Notes under the pieces: generated by a model
What the model saw: the letters and a program-made list of their open reading frames with translations, nothing else
What the model was told of the DNA's origin: nothing
Database searches by the model: none
Assembly: GCF_910593845.1 (NCBI RefSeq)
Contig: NZ_CAJVAS010000004.1
Coordinates: forward strand, 124,001 to 188,000
Origin: Paenibacillus solanacearum
GTDB taxonomy: Bacteria; Bacillota; Bacilli; Paenibacillales; NBRC-103111
Reading direction: 5' to 3'
DNA: 64,000 nucleotides
Program-made: the position numbers and the translations under genes
Shown: one piece after another, positions 1 to 8,797 of the stretch
Position numbering within the stretch: the stretch's first letter is position 1
How the letters are laid out: every line of letters begins with the position of its first letter

Positions 1-2221
1 TATTCTTGATAGGTGCAAAGATTTGGAGAAGATCCGAATGATACTGCCTTAATGAACCGATAACGCTGATTACATCATAGATGGCACCTTTTAGATCGTT
101 TGGATCAAAGTTTTCCAAACCAGCTCCAGAGTACATTTCCATTGCTTGGTCAAGCCTTACCAAAAGCCCCCTATAATCAATGATAAAACCATAATCTTTA
201 CCTTCATACAAGCGGTTTACCCTGGCAATCGCTTGAAGTAAAGTATGTTCCTTCATCGGCTTATCAATATATAAAACAGTTGCTCTTGGTGCATCAAAGC
301 CTGTGAGTAGTTTGTCTACCACGATTAACAGATCAATTTCATCGCCATGAATAAATTCTTCCTTGATCGCATCTTCATAGGCTTCATCGTCACCATAACG
401 ATCCATCATACGCTTCCAAAAACTTTGCACCTTATCCTTGGAAACCTCATCAACAGCTTCATACCCCTCCCTTTGATCCGGCGGAGAAATTACGACAGCA
501 CAGTTAAGGTCATCAAGTTCTTCAAATGACTCTAAGTAACGAATAGCCTCGATTTTACTATTTGTCGCAAACATAGCCTTAAACTGGCTTCCTTGCGTCT
601 TATAGTTGTCTACAAAGTGCTGATTAATATCAAAGGCAATCATGCTAATCCGTTGATTCGAGGAAGCAATTCGTTCAAATTGACTCCACTTCTTCATCAC
701 TTCATCTTTTTGTTTATCATTTAGATTTCGAGTTATCATGTCCAAACGTGCATCAATGGCTTTTTGATTAACGGTCTGATCAACCATTTTCCCTTCGTAC
801 AGAAGGGGAACAATAGCCTTATCTCTCACCCCATCAGCAATAGTGTAAGTATGGATGAGTTTCCCAAACTTGACCATCGTACTTTTCTCTTTTTTCATCA
901 GCGGTGTTCCTGTAAAGCCAAGGTAACATGCGTTGGGAAACACTTTCTTCATCTTGATATGTAATTCCCCGTACTGAGTTCTATGAGATTCATCGACCAA
1001 AATAAAGATGTCCCTTGATTCCACGGGCTTTTGCTTTGTAGATGCGGTATCAAATTTATGTACAAGTGTCGTTACAATATCCGCATTGTTGTCATTAATC
1101 AAATCAACTAGGTGAGTACCGGAAGCAGCACGACTCGCTTTTAGTCTAGTATGGTTAAAGGTTTTATGAATTTGCTTATCCAACTCAACCCGATCCGTCA
1201 CAACAACAACTTTTGGATTGTACTTAACCAACTCAGAAAGAATGTATTTGGCAAGCATCACCATCGTCAAACTCTTACCGGAACCTTGGGTATGCCAAAT
1301 GACACCTGATTGCCGATTGCCGCTCTCGTCACGTTCCTGAATTGTATTGATGATTTCTTTTATGGCAAAGTATTGCTGGTAACGGGTGACTTTCTTTACG
1401 TCTTTATCAAACAAAGTGAAATACCGACTCAGTTCCAATAGACGTTCAGGATGAAACAGAGAGATGATGTTTTGATCCTGCATCGTTGGCAATCGATCTG
1501 TTACCGTCTTTTCCAACAAACCTTCCAACCACTCTTCTCGCTCTTCTTTCCAAATCGACCAAAATTTCTTAGGCGTATTGCATGTTGCATACTTTGTTTC
1601 GTTTTTATTTGTAGCCATTACCATTTGAACGAACTTAAACAATTGAGGAGCATAATCTTTCCCTTGATTTCGAATCATCTGGCTGATCCCCTGCTCCATC
1701 GAGATCGATGACTTCTTGCACTCGATGACAACAATAGGAATCCCATTTACAAACAGGACAATATCGGGACGTACTATCCCTCGCCCATCCATTCGTTCAA
1801 CTGAAAACTCCTCTACCACCTGGAAAACGTTATTCCCAAAGTTATCCCAATCGATATACTGAATCGTAAATGATTTCTTGGATCCATCCGGTAGAAACTC
1901 TGTGTAGCTTCGACCTAACATTAACGTCTCAAAAATCTTCTCGTTTGTTTTGACGAGTCCATCCGTTAAAGGCTCATCCAAATCCCGAATCGCTTGCTGA
2001 ATATTATTCTGACTGAACTTATATGTAATCCCCTTGTACTCATACGAGTTGAATTCCATTAGTCTTTCTTTCAATAACGTTTTCAACAAAACATCATAAA
2101 GACTGCCCCGCATAGCTTCAGCTTGCTCTGGTGTAATCACGTTAAAACCCAAGCCTTGCAAAACCTCTAACGCAGGCTTTTGGCTGATATATCGTTCATC
2201 ATAGCTTTTCTCAGTTGTCAC
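1..2221 (-). CDS. hsdR: Type I restriction endonuclease subunit R (3' end outside window)
   Basis: Motor and nuclease subunit of a type I restriction enzyme: it translocates unmethylated DNA using ATP and cuts it. The frame stays open from a GTG at 2221, with a GGAGGTG ribosome site at 2227-2233, to the window edge, giving about 740 residues of a family usually near 1,000. Near the N-terminus a PD-(D/E)xK nuclease is readable (RPDIV, then IECKKS about 14 residues on). The helicase Walker A is QGSGKS at about residues 312-317, and a DEAD-box-type DESHRTQ lies about 100 residues later. It follows hsdS by 44 bases in the same direction. The missing C-terminus should hold the remaining helicase motifs and the helical assembly domain. 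No break is seen in the visible part. Confidence 0.95.
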   Translation of the reverse strand, partial: MTTEKSYDERYISQKPALEVLQGLGFNVITPEQAEAMRGSLYDVLLKTLLKERLMEFNSYEYKGITYKFSQNNIQQAIRDLDEPLTDGLVKTNEKIFETLMLGRSYTEFLPDGSKKSFTIQYIDWDNFGNNVFQVVEEFSVERMDGRGIVRPDIVLFVNGIPIVVIECKKSSISMEQGISQMIRNQGKDYAPQLFKFVQMVMATNKNETKYATCNTPKKFWSIWKEEREEWLEGLLEKTVTDRLPTMQDQNIISLFHPERLLELSRYFTLFDKDVKKVTRYQQYFAIKEIINTIQERDESGNRQSGVIWHTQGSGKSLTMVMLAKYILSELVKYNPKVVVVTDRVELDKQIHKTFNHTRLKASRAASGTHLVDLINDNNADIVTTLVHKFDTASTKQKPVESRDIFILVDESHRTQYGELHIKMKKVFPNACYLGFTGTPLMKKEKSTMVKFGKLIHTYTIADGVRDKAIVPLLYEGKMVDQTVNQKAIDARLDMITRNLNDKQKDEVMKKWSQFERIASSNQRISMIAFDINQHFVDNYKTQGSQFKAMFATNSKIEAIRYLESFEELDDLNCAVVISPPDQREGYEAVDEVSKDKVQSFWKRMMDRYGDDEAYEDAIKEEFIHGDEIDLLIVVDKLLTGFDAPRATVLYIDKPMKEHTLLQAIARVNRLYEGKDYGFIIDYRGLLVRLDQAMEMYSGAGLENFDPNDLKGAIYDVISVIGSLRQYHSDLLQIFAPIKN

Positions 2222-2265
2222 TTTTACACCTCCAAGCTTCAGGATTTATGGAAAAAGGGCAAAGG

Positions 2266-3525
2266 TTAAACCTTTACCCTCACTTTTCCGGTTAGAAATA
2301 ACTGCATGAGACCCCGTTTTTGATGTTTTACAGTTTCTAGTTCACTTTCAAGTAACGTTATTTCTTTAGAAACAAGATTAAGCACTTTTGCAATTGCCTC
2401 TTGTTCTTCAACATTTGGAATTAAATATTTAAACGTGCCTAATTTTTTTAGTGACAATACTTTTTGTGCCGTTCCTTCAACAAATGAACTTGCTTGTCTC
2501 TCAATCGTAAAATTTAATAACTCTAAGATAAAATCGCCACATACTTTGTCATTAAACTTAAATACAGGATAAAAGTAACTAACAATACCATAATCAACAA
2601 TAGTATTCTTGTTAAAAACAAATTTCCCATCATCACTTCGACTACGATATGTGATATAACCTTGTGGTATAATATTATATCCCACATTATCATTAGTTGT
2701 TACTTGATTATTTGAGTAATATTCAGATTGTAACATTAATCCTCTTCTTGAAGAAGTTAATATTGGGAACTGATTCGGCACAGTAGATTTACCCTTATAT
2801 TCTTGGATAAATTTATCTAAAGAAGCTTCTTTCCATTTCCCTTCAAATCCTGGCAATCTGACTTTCCCCATCAACAACTTTTGCAATAAACCCTTTTTCT
2901 GTTCTCTTTTCAGCTCGATTAGCTTTTCTTTTAGCTCAATTGCTTTGTCCCAAGTATTAAACACTTCAGCAATAAGCTGTTGTTCTTTCATACTGGGTAG
3001 TTGAATCAGCATTTCCTTCATTATTTGAGTTGTTAAATTATTGAATACTCCACCCTTTGTAGCAGAAGACTGCATCTTCTCATGTAAATGTTCGAAAAAG
3101 TAATATAAATATTCGGGCAACAAGCCTCTGTAATCATCAAAGCCAAAGAATCCGTCATGTATGCAAGCAGGTATACCGAGTATTCCTGGTATAGCAACTC
3201 TTGTTCCAGAACAACTCAATACCAAAGACCCTTTAGGTAAATAACGGCTTTTTTTTGCCCCTTCTTCAGTTAGACTATCAACAGATGGAAACACATATTT
3301 TCCATCCCTTGTCACATCTTCGATTAATAGCCTTGGAATATTTCCTCCGTAATATCTGGGATCTTCTTTTGGTCTCGGACTCGCACCTCTAAAAACTCTA
3401 ACCACTTCTGAAAGCGGAACTATCTTCCAATCATCCGGAAAAATACCGATATCTGTTTTTTCATAACCTCGGGGTACAATACCATTCTTTAGTTCTTCCA
3501 GTCTTTCCATTACCGAGTAATTCAT
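2266..3525 (-). CDS. hsdS: Type I restriction-modification specificity subunit S
   Basis: DNA-recognition subunit that directs both methylation and cutting. About 419 residues with two target recognition domains. Each is followed by a similar helical conserved region: one contains KKGLLQKLLMGKVRLPGF mid-protein, the other KRGLMQLFLTGKVRV at the C-terminus. Each is preceded by an EQ(Q/E)xIAxV segment. The two halves set the two half-sites of a bipartite target that cannot be read from sequence. The ATG at 3525 is preferred over the GTG at 3534 because AGGTGA sits at the right distance before it. It follows the hsdM stop directly, so translation is probably coupled. Confidence 0.93.
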   Translation of the reverse strand: MNYSVMERLEELKNGIVPRGYEKTDIGIFPDDWKIVPLSEVVRVFRGASPRPKEDPRYYGGNIPRLLIEDVTRDGKYVFPSVDSLTEEGAKKSRYLPKGSLVLSCSGTRVAIPGILGIPACIHDGFFGFDDYRGLLPEYLYYFFEHLHEKMQSSATKGGVFNNLTTQIMKEMLIQLPSMKEQQLIAEVFNTWDKAIELKEKLIELKREQKKGLLQKLLMGKVRLPGFEGKWKEASLDKFIQEYKGKSTVPNQFPILTSSRRGLMLQSEYYSNNQVTTNDNVGYNIIPQGYITYRSRSDDGKFVFNKNTIVDYGIVSYFYPVFKFNDKVCGDFILELLNFTIERQASSFVEGTAQKVLSLKKLGTFKYLIPNVEEQEAIAKVLNLVSKEITLLESELETVKHQKRGLMQLFLTGKVRVKV

Positions 3526-3534
3526 TAAATTCAC

Positions 3535-5064
3535 CTACAATCCAAGCTCATCAAGGCATTTTTCCATCTGTGCCTCGACTTTTTGAAGCTCCCGCTTAAT
3601 ACTCGAAATATTCTCCTTCACCCGAACCATATCGACTTGTTCTTCTTCCTCAAACGTATCCACATAACGTGGAATGTTCAGGTTATAATCATTTTCATTT
3701 ATCTCATCAATTGTCGCAACATACGAGTATTTCTCTATGGTCTCGTACTTGTCGTAAGTCTCTATGATCTTCTGGATGTCTTCTTCTCGAAGCTTATTCT
3801 GGTTCTTACCCTTTTCGTAATTATCCTCTCCGGAAGCATCAATGAAAAGAACATCTTTACGTTTACGATCCTTCTTGAAGACCATGATACATGCTGGAAT
3901 ACTGGTTCCAAAGAATAGCCCCTCTGGAAGCCCGATGACTGCATCAAGTAAGTTCATTTCAATAATCTGCTGACGGATTTTCTCTTCACTTGATCCTCTA
4001 AATAAAACACCATGAGGCAATATCGTTGCCATGCGACCATTCTCAGCTAATGAGTACAGCATATGCTGGACGAATGCATAGTCACCCTTAGACGAAGGTG
4101 GTACTCCCCATTCAAACCTACGGTGTTGATCAAGACTTGCTTCCATCTTAAACTTCTCATCATTGCTGCCTTCACCTGCGAAGCCCATTGCCCATTTATC
4201 GAGCGAGAATGGCGGATTGGCTACGATAGCTTGAAATTTCATGAGCTTTCCATCTTCAAGGTGAAGTGGATTGGATAATGTATCGCCCCACTCGATTTTC
4301 GCGTCGTCAATTCCATGCAAGTACATGTTCATGAGAGCTAGTGAGTGAGTTTGCCCGTTTCTTTCTTGTCCGTAAATAGCTACCTTTTTATTCGGCACCT
4401 GATTCGCTACCTTAATCAGCAAGGAGCCGGAGCCGCAAGTTGGGTCATAGATGCGGTCATTTTCTTTCGGTTTAACCAGTCGTGCAAGAAGTTCAGATAC
4501 CATTGAGGGCGTAAAGAACTCTCCGCCCTTTTTGCCTGCATCCGAGGCGAACCGCTCGATCATAAATTGATAAGCATCACCGATGACATCTTCACTACCA
4601 ACAATCGATGGTTTCAAGGTGAGTTTATTGAAATCCTCCAATAAGGAACGGAGCATTGCATTTCGTTCTTTTGCCTTACCTAGCGTTGCCTCACTGTTAA
4701 AGTCGATATTCCGAAATACGCCGCGTAGCTTCCCAGTGTTTTCATTTTCAAGTCGTTCCAATGCTTTATTAATGATTTCGCCGATCTCTGGGTCATTACG
4801 TTTACCATATAGATAGTCAAAAGTAGATAGCTCATCTAACACAAATCGTTCTCGGGATAAAGCACGCTGGATCCGTTGCTGATCTCCGTCATAACGCTTC
4901 GTATATTCTTCTAAATGTTCTTTGTACGAATCGCTTAAATATTTGATGAACAACATCGTCAAGATGTAGTCCTTGTATGTACTCGAATCAATCTTTCCTC
5001 TGAATGTATCTGCCGCCTGCCATAATACAGCATTAATTTGTTGTGATGTTACCTTTTCATCCAT
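3535..5064 (-). CDS. hsdM: Type I restriction-modification DNA methyltransferase subunit M
   Basis: Adenine-N6 methyltransferase; two M and one S subunits form the protective methylase, and with R the nuclease. The protein is about 509 residues, the usual length. An N-terminal HsdM helical domain (about 1-150) precedes the catalytic domain, with GEFFTPS (about 181-187), the SAM-binding DPTCGSGS (207-214) and catalytic NPPF (283-286). The ATG at 5064 follows GGGGGAA at good spacing; a TTG at 5079 would add five residues and is less likely. First gene of the hsdM-hsdS-hsdR operon carried as island cargo. Confidence 0.96.
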   Translation of the reverse strand: MDEKVTSQQINAVLWQAADTFRGKIDSSTYKDYILTMLFIKYLSDSYKEHLEEYTKRYDGDQQRIQRALSRERFVLDELSTFDYLYGKRNDPEIGEIINKALERLENENTGKLRGVFRNIDFNSEATLGKAKERNAMLRSLLEDFNKLTLKPSIVGSEDVIGDAYQFMIERFASDAGKKGGEFFTPSMVSELLARLVKPKENDRIYDPTCGSGSLLIKVANQVPNKKVAIYGQERNGQTHSLALMNMYLHGIDDAKIEWGDTLSNPLHLEDGKLMKFQAIVANPPFSLDKWAMGFAGEGSNDEKFKMEASLDQHRRFEWGVPPSSKGDYAFVQHMLYSLAENGRMATILPHGVLFRGSSEEKIRQQIIEMNLLDAVIGLPEGLFFGTSIPACIMVFKKDRKRKDVLFIDASGEDNYEKGKNQNKLREEDIQKIIETYDKYETIEKYSYVATIDEINENDYNLNIPRYVDTFEEEEQVDMVRVKENISSIKRELQKVEAQMEKCLDELGL

Positions 5065-5126
5065 GAGAATTTCCCCCAAAGTTCCTACTGAAGTATGATT
5101 AAAGTAAAAGTAATGGTGTCACAGTT

Positions 5127-5154
5127 ATTCTATCAGAAAATATCTCCGCTGTAA
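5127..5154 (-). promoter_or_regulatory. Possible sigma-A promoter of the hsd operon
   Basis: Reading leftward, a TAGAAT box (5127-5132) lies 16 bases after TTACAG (5149-5154) and about 60 bases before the hsdM start. The -10 matches five of six positions, the -35 only weakly. Offered because the operon needs a promoter here and nothing better was seen. Confidence 0.3.
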
Positions 5155-5159
5155 GAGTT

Positions 5160-5338
5160 TTAATAGAACAATTTCCGACAATGAGTTACAGAAAATCGAG
5201 AAAAAGGGATGCCTAAAGACTCTGCCTTTGATGCATTCGGAATTAATAAATGAATATCACCTTCTTCGCTCTTCTCGACATGACTCGCATCGAAGCAGGC
5301 GACTGCAATCGTACAACATCCAAAAGAGAAAAATCGTT
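5160..5338 (-). pseudogene. Gene remnant without a start codon
   Basis: Reading leftward from about 5338 to a TAA at 5160-5162, one frame gives about 58 protein-like residues, including CFDASHVEKSEEGDIHLLIP and GIPFSRFSVTHC. No ATG, GTG or TTG begins it, and a stop lies just upstream in frame. The family is not recognised. It may be the C-terminal part of a gene whose N-terminal part survives in another frame as the small ORF at 5342-5551, which would imply a frameshift near 5340. Decayed cargo between the cyclase and hsdM is the likeliest reading. Confidence 0.35.
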
Positions 5339-5341
5339 TTC

Positions 5342-5551
5342 TTATCTACCTAACTTAATTATACAGTTGCTCCAAAGATAAAACCCATCTTTTAATTCGG
5401 TCACTTCGTCGTTTGCTTTAACGAGTTTACCTGTATATTCTAAAACCCCGCCAATGCTCAATTCGATATCAATCCATTGATATAAGAAAAGCACAGATAA
5501 CCCATGAATAGGATTAACTATGCTTAGAATCATACAAAAATTTTTTCCCAT
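5342..5551 (-). CDS. Small ORF of unknown function, possibly a truncated gene
   Basis: 69 residues beginning MGKNFCMILSI, with a hydrophobic N-terminal third and the C-terminal segment LKDGFYLWSNCIIKLGR. No clear ribosome site precedes the ATG. The family is not recognised. Its end abuts an unstarted, protein-like reading frame at 5160-5338, so the two may be halves of one frameshifted gene. It lies between the cyclase-like gene and hsdM. Confidence 0.3.
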   Translation of the reverse strand: MGKNFCMILSIVNPIHGLSVLFLYQWIDIELSIGGVLEYTGKLVKANDEVTELKDGFYLWSNCIIKLGR

Positions 5552-5677
5552 GAAAATCGAAGAAAAATATCACCAAAGTTCACCCTGCCTGTCCTTCGGG
5601 AAGAGCGTCATGTAAAAAATGCGGTCATGGTATCGAAGACGAGTAAACATAACTTTGATACTCGCCCTCAAACCGAA

Positions 5678-6421
5678 CTATATCTCTTCATTTTCCTCAA
5701 TAAATAACTCTAAATCTTCTGGAAGTTCTTCTGCTACTTCGTTATAATAGTTTTTTAACCATTGGTACTTCATTAGTACATCAGCCTTCTGCTGATTTTT
5801 CTCTATCTCACTTATTATTACACTTTTTATAGTGAGTAGTGCTCTATAATAATCAATTTCATAATCAACTTCTTGTCGTTGCCTCAAGAAATCTACATAC
5901 CAATTTCCATCCCAATCTTTTAAACGCAATCCATCTATATATTCCAAATCTTCTTCAGGCGTATTTTCAGGGTTTTGCAACGCCGCTTCAAAAACTTTCG
6001 GGCTTACAATCACCCTTGGATAAATAGCCGCCTTACTTTCCAATTCATAAGCTTCTACCATTGCTGGACCATATACAATGTTATCATTGTGGCAAAGTTG
6101 ACCAACAGCAATGCCTCCACGCATTAATATACCCATTCTCATCATTTCCAATTGAATATGAACCACATCTAGTAAACACCCAAATACAGCTCCAGGAAGT
6201 TGGACAGGATATGATATTACAATCGAATCGGAGAAAACCGTAATCTGCCTTCTCGTTTCATCATCACTCTCATCTTTTAATTCGGAAATAATGTTTAATG
6301 TATCTCTCAATTTAACAAAATATTCAGCATCATTCACCGACTTTTTGATATGTTCTCTAAAGCCGAGTATATCGATAAATACAACTACTCTTTCCTCATA
6401 TTGCTCTAACTCAACAGTCAT
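5678..6421 (-). CDS. Class III nucleotide-cyclase-like protein, single domain, probable defence cargo
   Basis: 247 residues, no signal peptide or membrane segment, so cytosolic. The N-terminal 140 residues follow a class III adenylate/guanylate cyclase layout: FIDILGF at 15-21, FSDS at 63-66, RGGIAVG at 101-107 and GPAMVEAYELES at 118-129. The two aspartates at the metal-binding positions (D17, D65) are kept. The Asn and Arg that stabilise the transition state in classical enzymes (N-x3-R) appear to be replaced by acidic residues, so activity and product are uncertain. The C-terminal 100 residues are acidic and helical. Cyclases of this fold make cCMP or cUMP in Pycsar anti-phage systems, but no effector gene is adjacent. 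GGAGTGA precedes the ATG. It sits between the recombinase operon and hsdM. Confidence 0.6.
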   Translation of the reverse strand: MTVELEQYEERVVVFIDILGFREHIKKSVNDAEYFVKLRDTLNIISELKDESDDETRRQITVFSDSIVISYPVQLPGAVFGCLLDVVHIQLEMMRMGILMRGGIAVGQLCHNDNIVYGPAMVEAYELESKAAIYPRVIVSPKVFEAALQNPENTPEEDLEYIDGLRLKDWDGNWYVDFLRQRQEVDYEIDYYRALLTIKSVIISEIEKNQQKADVLMKYQWLKNYYNEVAEELPEDLELFIEENEEI

Positions 6422-6545
6422 ATTATTCGTTCACTCCAATCTGAAATTGTTGTTATTTTCTAGTAATAAGATAGCATAAAGCCAAAAATTAGTAACTATA
6501 TATATGAGTTGGTGACATCAAGCAAAATGATATCCAAAGTGAAAA

Positions 6546-7151
6546 TTACTCCTTGTCAAATAACCCTTCAAAGTATTTACCAAACTCTCCTGATGTAGCT
6601 TTTTCGATCGTTTCCGGCTTAGAGGGTGTTATTTCCAAAACATTTTGTAAGTTGTTGTTAAGCCGCTCCGAGGTCTTTTTTGACTTTATCGATACTTTAT
6701 ATAATTCGTTCTTATAGTAGTCTACATCTGCCTTTGCTAGTTTCAATTCGCCTTCAAGCTTCTTTATCTTTTCAGACATTTTTTCTTTTTCATTTGCGAA
6801 CTTCTCATAATCCCTAGATTTTTGATAAAGGTCTCTAATGATTTTTTCAAAAAGCATTAGGTCCTTAATCATCTGGTTTCGATTGTTCCAATTTTTATCG
6901 ATTATTTCCGGTATGTTTGGCAGAATTAAATCTTCTCTAACCTCACCAAAAAATTTTGGTGTCGGCTCTTTAATGTTTTGGATAACTTTGCTCATTCTAC
7001 GCATCCAAACATGCCTTGGAATTCCTGTCTCCTTCGCTAAACTGCTATAATTCAATTTAGCTACAGTGTTTGAAATCAAGAATTCATTTAACTTTTGTTG
7101 TAAAATTTCGTCAGAATACTTGTCGGGAGCACCAACTTTTTTAGTTTTCAT
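6546..7151 (-). CDS. Small coiled-coil protein of the recombinase operon (GinD/TnpC-like)
   Basis: 201 residues. The N-terminal 60 look like a helix-turn-helix region (SSLAKETGIPRHVWMRR). Residues about 95-175 form a long charged coiled coil rich in Lys and Glu. The ATG at 7151 overlaps the end of the upstream recombinase gene in an ATGAAAACTAA arrangement and has GAGGTGG seven bases ahead, so it is translationally coupled. In GInts the fourth gene encodes a small helix-loop-helix protein needed for integration and excision; in Tn554, TnpC has a similar accessory role. The role here is inferred from position and architecture. Confidence 0.7.
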   Translation of the reverse strand: MKTKKVGAPDKYSDEILQQKLNEFLISNTVAKLNYSSLAKETGIPRHVWMRRMSKVIQNIKEPTPKFFGEVREDLILPNIPEIIDKNWNNRNQMIKDLMLFEKIIRDLYQKSRDYEKFANEKEKMSEKIKKLEGELKLAKADVDYYKNELYKVSIKSKKTSERLNNNLQNVLEITPSKPETIEKATSGEFGKYFEGLFDKE

Positions 7152-8793
7152 AGCTTGCCACCTCAATGATTGCGTCACACATTGATTTCTTTTTCATTAG
7201 ACTCTTTAGGTTATTGGATGCCGTAACTAAACCCTCGTCTTTTTGTTCAAAATCATCGTCGATTTCGGCGTACCAAGTCAATCTGTTTAAATCAAATTTC
7301 GAGTTCTTGGCTAATTGATTCATAACACTAATTTGTTCGTTAATCTGAGTTTGAATGATATTAGAGTAATCTGTCAGCCATTCAATTGCCTTTGGATTCC
7401 GCTGTTCCTCTATGTCTAAATGGAAATGCGGACAACCACGACAATCACCACCGTTCACACATCCTTGGTTTATCAAATCAATCACACAAGCACCAAAAGG
7501 CTCTAATTTAAAATAGTGTTGGTAAGAATCCTTCGTGAAGGTTCTGCCTCTCCTGATAACTGCACTTTCATTGGTTTCAATAATTGACCCTTTACTATTG
7601 AAATTCCTTAAAAAACGAAGTCTCGTCAAAGTATAGACATAGCTCTCTGAGTATTCATTTAAGTGTTTAAAATAGTGGTTCTGTGTGGTGATTCTTGCGT
7701 GACCACCCATTCGAGCTATTGTCAAGGGATTAAATCCCTGGAGTCTCATATTGATAAACGCGTAGTGTCTTGTATCGCCAGGTTTTATCCGTTGCAGGTC
7801 GTCGCTTACATTGGCGTTGGCAGATACGATTTCATCATAAAATTTATGAATATATACTGTTAGCTGTGTTTCACCTGTCCAGTGGTCAATCGTCCTGTGT
7901 TTAATTTTCCCGAAATAGTTAATGAATTGCTTGGAAAACAGAAATCCACTTGCGTCCCCTATCTTACGTTTGATGTTTTGTGCTTCTGAAACAAGCCCAT
8001 AAATGTAATCGTTGATTGGAAGTGTATCCTCTTTTTCCAATGCACCATATGTTTTTACATCAAGTTTCTTCCTTGGAATCGTGATAAATGGTCTCCCTTT
8101 TATAACGCTGAGACAGTCTGTTTTTATTCCAGCAAACTCTGACGGTCTCATAGGGATTATGTTCGTAAGTCTCCACCACAAGATTACGGGGAAGAAAGAC
8201 ATCTTCCTTTCCGCCTCGCTATTCATTTCGAAATCATTTAACACTTCGCTAAAAAATAACAAGTCCGAAAAATCGACCAGCGTCCTTGTGTTCGCGTCAG
8301 GAGGATCGAATTTTCTTAATACTTCGATATATTCCTCATAGTGCTCGTAGTTCAGAAAGCACAGGAACTGTGCTGTGCTTCTTGCATAATTGTACCGCTT
8401 AACATCACTTGTGAATCCATCAAGGTATTCTTCAAGCAGTTCAGGCTCTTTTTGAAAACCATTCGAGCAAACTAAGCAATTGATAATGCCTCCTAAAGCC
8501 TTTTGAACACTTTTTGGGGTTTGTTGTCCTAGCAAAAGGATAGCGTATGTCCTTACAGCTCTAAGTAGCTCCTTATCCTTAATCTGAATGAAATTCAAGT
8601 TGTATCCGTCTTTTGTGTCCCATAACAAGTCTTCAAACTTACTACTTACAACAATCCCGTCCTGTTTCAATGAAGCAAATTTCTCACGAACATCCGTTTT
8701 GGACATTTCCTCATATATCGCAGTTGATTCTGACCGGAATATCTTCCCGCCACTTTCGGTTGAAAGCACCTTTTGAAATAATGGTTGCTTCAT
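7141..8793 (-). CDS. Tyrosine recombinase, third of the trio (GinC-like)
   Basis: 550 residues. Catalytic residues can be placed: Arg216 in MRPSEF, Arg342-His343 in GDTRHYAF, His365 in GGHARITT and the nucleophile Tyr374 in QNHYF. The N-terminal 190 residues would be the core-binding part. After the catalytic domain comes a cysteine cluster (C436, C445, C451, C454, ending CRGCPHFH) that resembles a zinc site, then a helical tail. The ATG is four bases past the stop of the previous recombinase and uses an AGGGTGAGA site inside that gene's last codons, so the genes are translated together. It cuts and rejoins DNA during integration or excision of the island, presumably with its two partners. 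Confidence 0.87.
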   Translation of the reverse strand: MKQPLFQKVLSTESGGKIFRSESTAIYEEMSKTDVREKFASLKQDGIVVSSKFEDLLWDTKDGYNLNFIQIKDKELLRAVRTYAILLLGQQTPKSVQKALGGIINCLVCSNGFQKEPELLEEYLDGFTSDVKRYNYARSTAQFLCFLNYEHYEEYIEVLRKFDPPDANTRTLVDFSDLLFFSEVLNDFEMNSEAERKMSFFPVILWWRLTNIIPMRPSEFAGIKTDCLSVIKGRPFITIPRKKLDVKTYGALEKEDTLPINDYIYGLVSEAQNIKRKIGDASGFLFSKQFINYFGKIKHRTIDHWTGETQLTVYIHKFYDEIVSANANVSDDLQRIKPGDTRHYAFINMRLQGFNPLTIARMGGHARITTQNHYFKHLNEYSESYVYTLTRLRFLRNFNSKGSIIETNESAVIRRGRTFTKDSYQHYFKLEPFGACVIDLINQGCVNGGDCRGCPHFHLDIEEQRNPKAIEWLTDYSNIIQTQINEQISVMNQLAKNSKFDLNRLTWYAEIDDDFEQKDEGLVTASNNLKSLMKKKSMCDAIIEVASYEN

Positions 8794-8797
8794 TATC

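Noticed and set aside
5550..5615. 21-residue rightward ORF starting MKIEEKYHQSS
   Set aside because: No ribosome site, opposite to all neighbouring genes, and too short to support.
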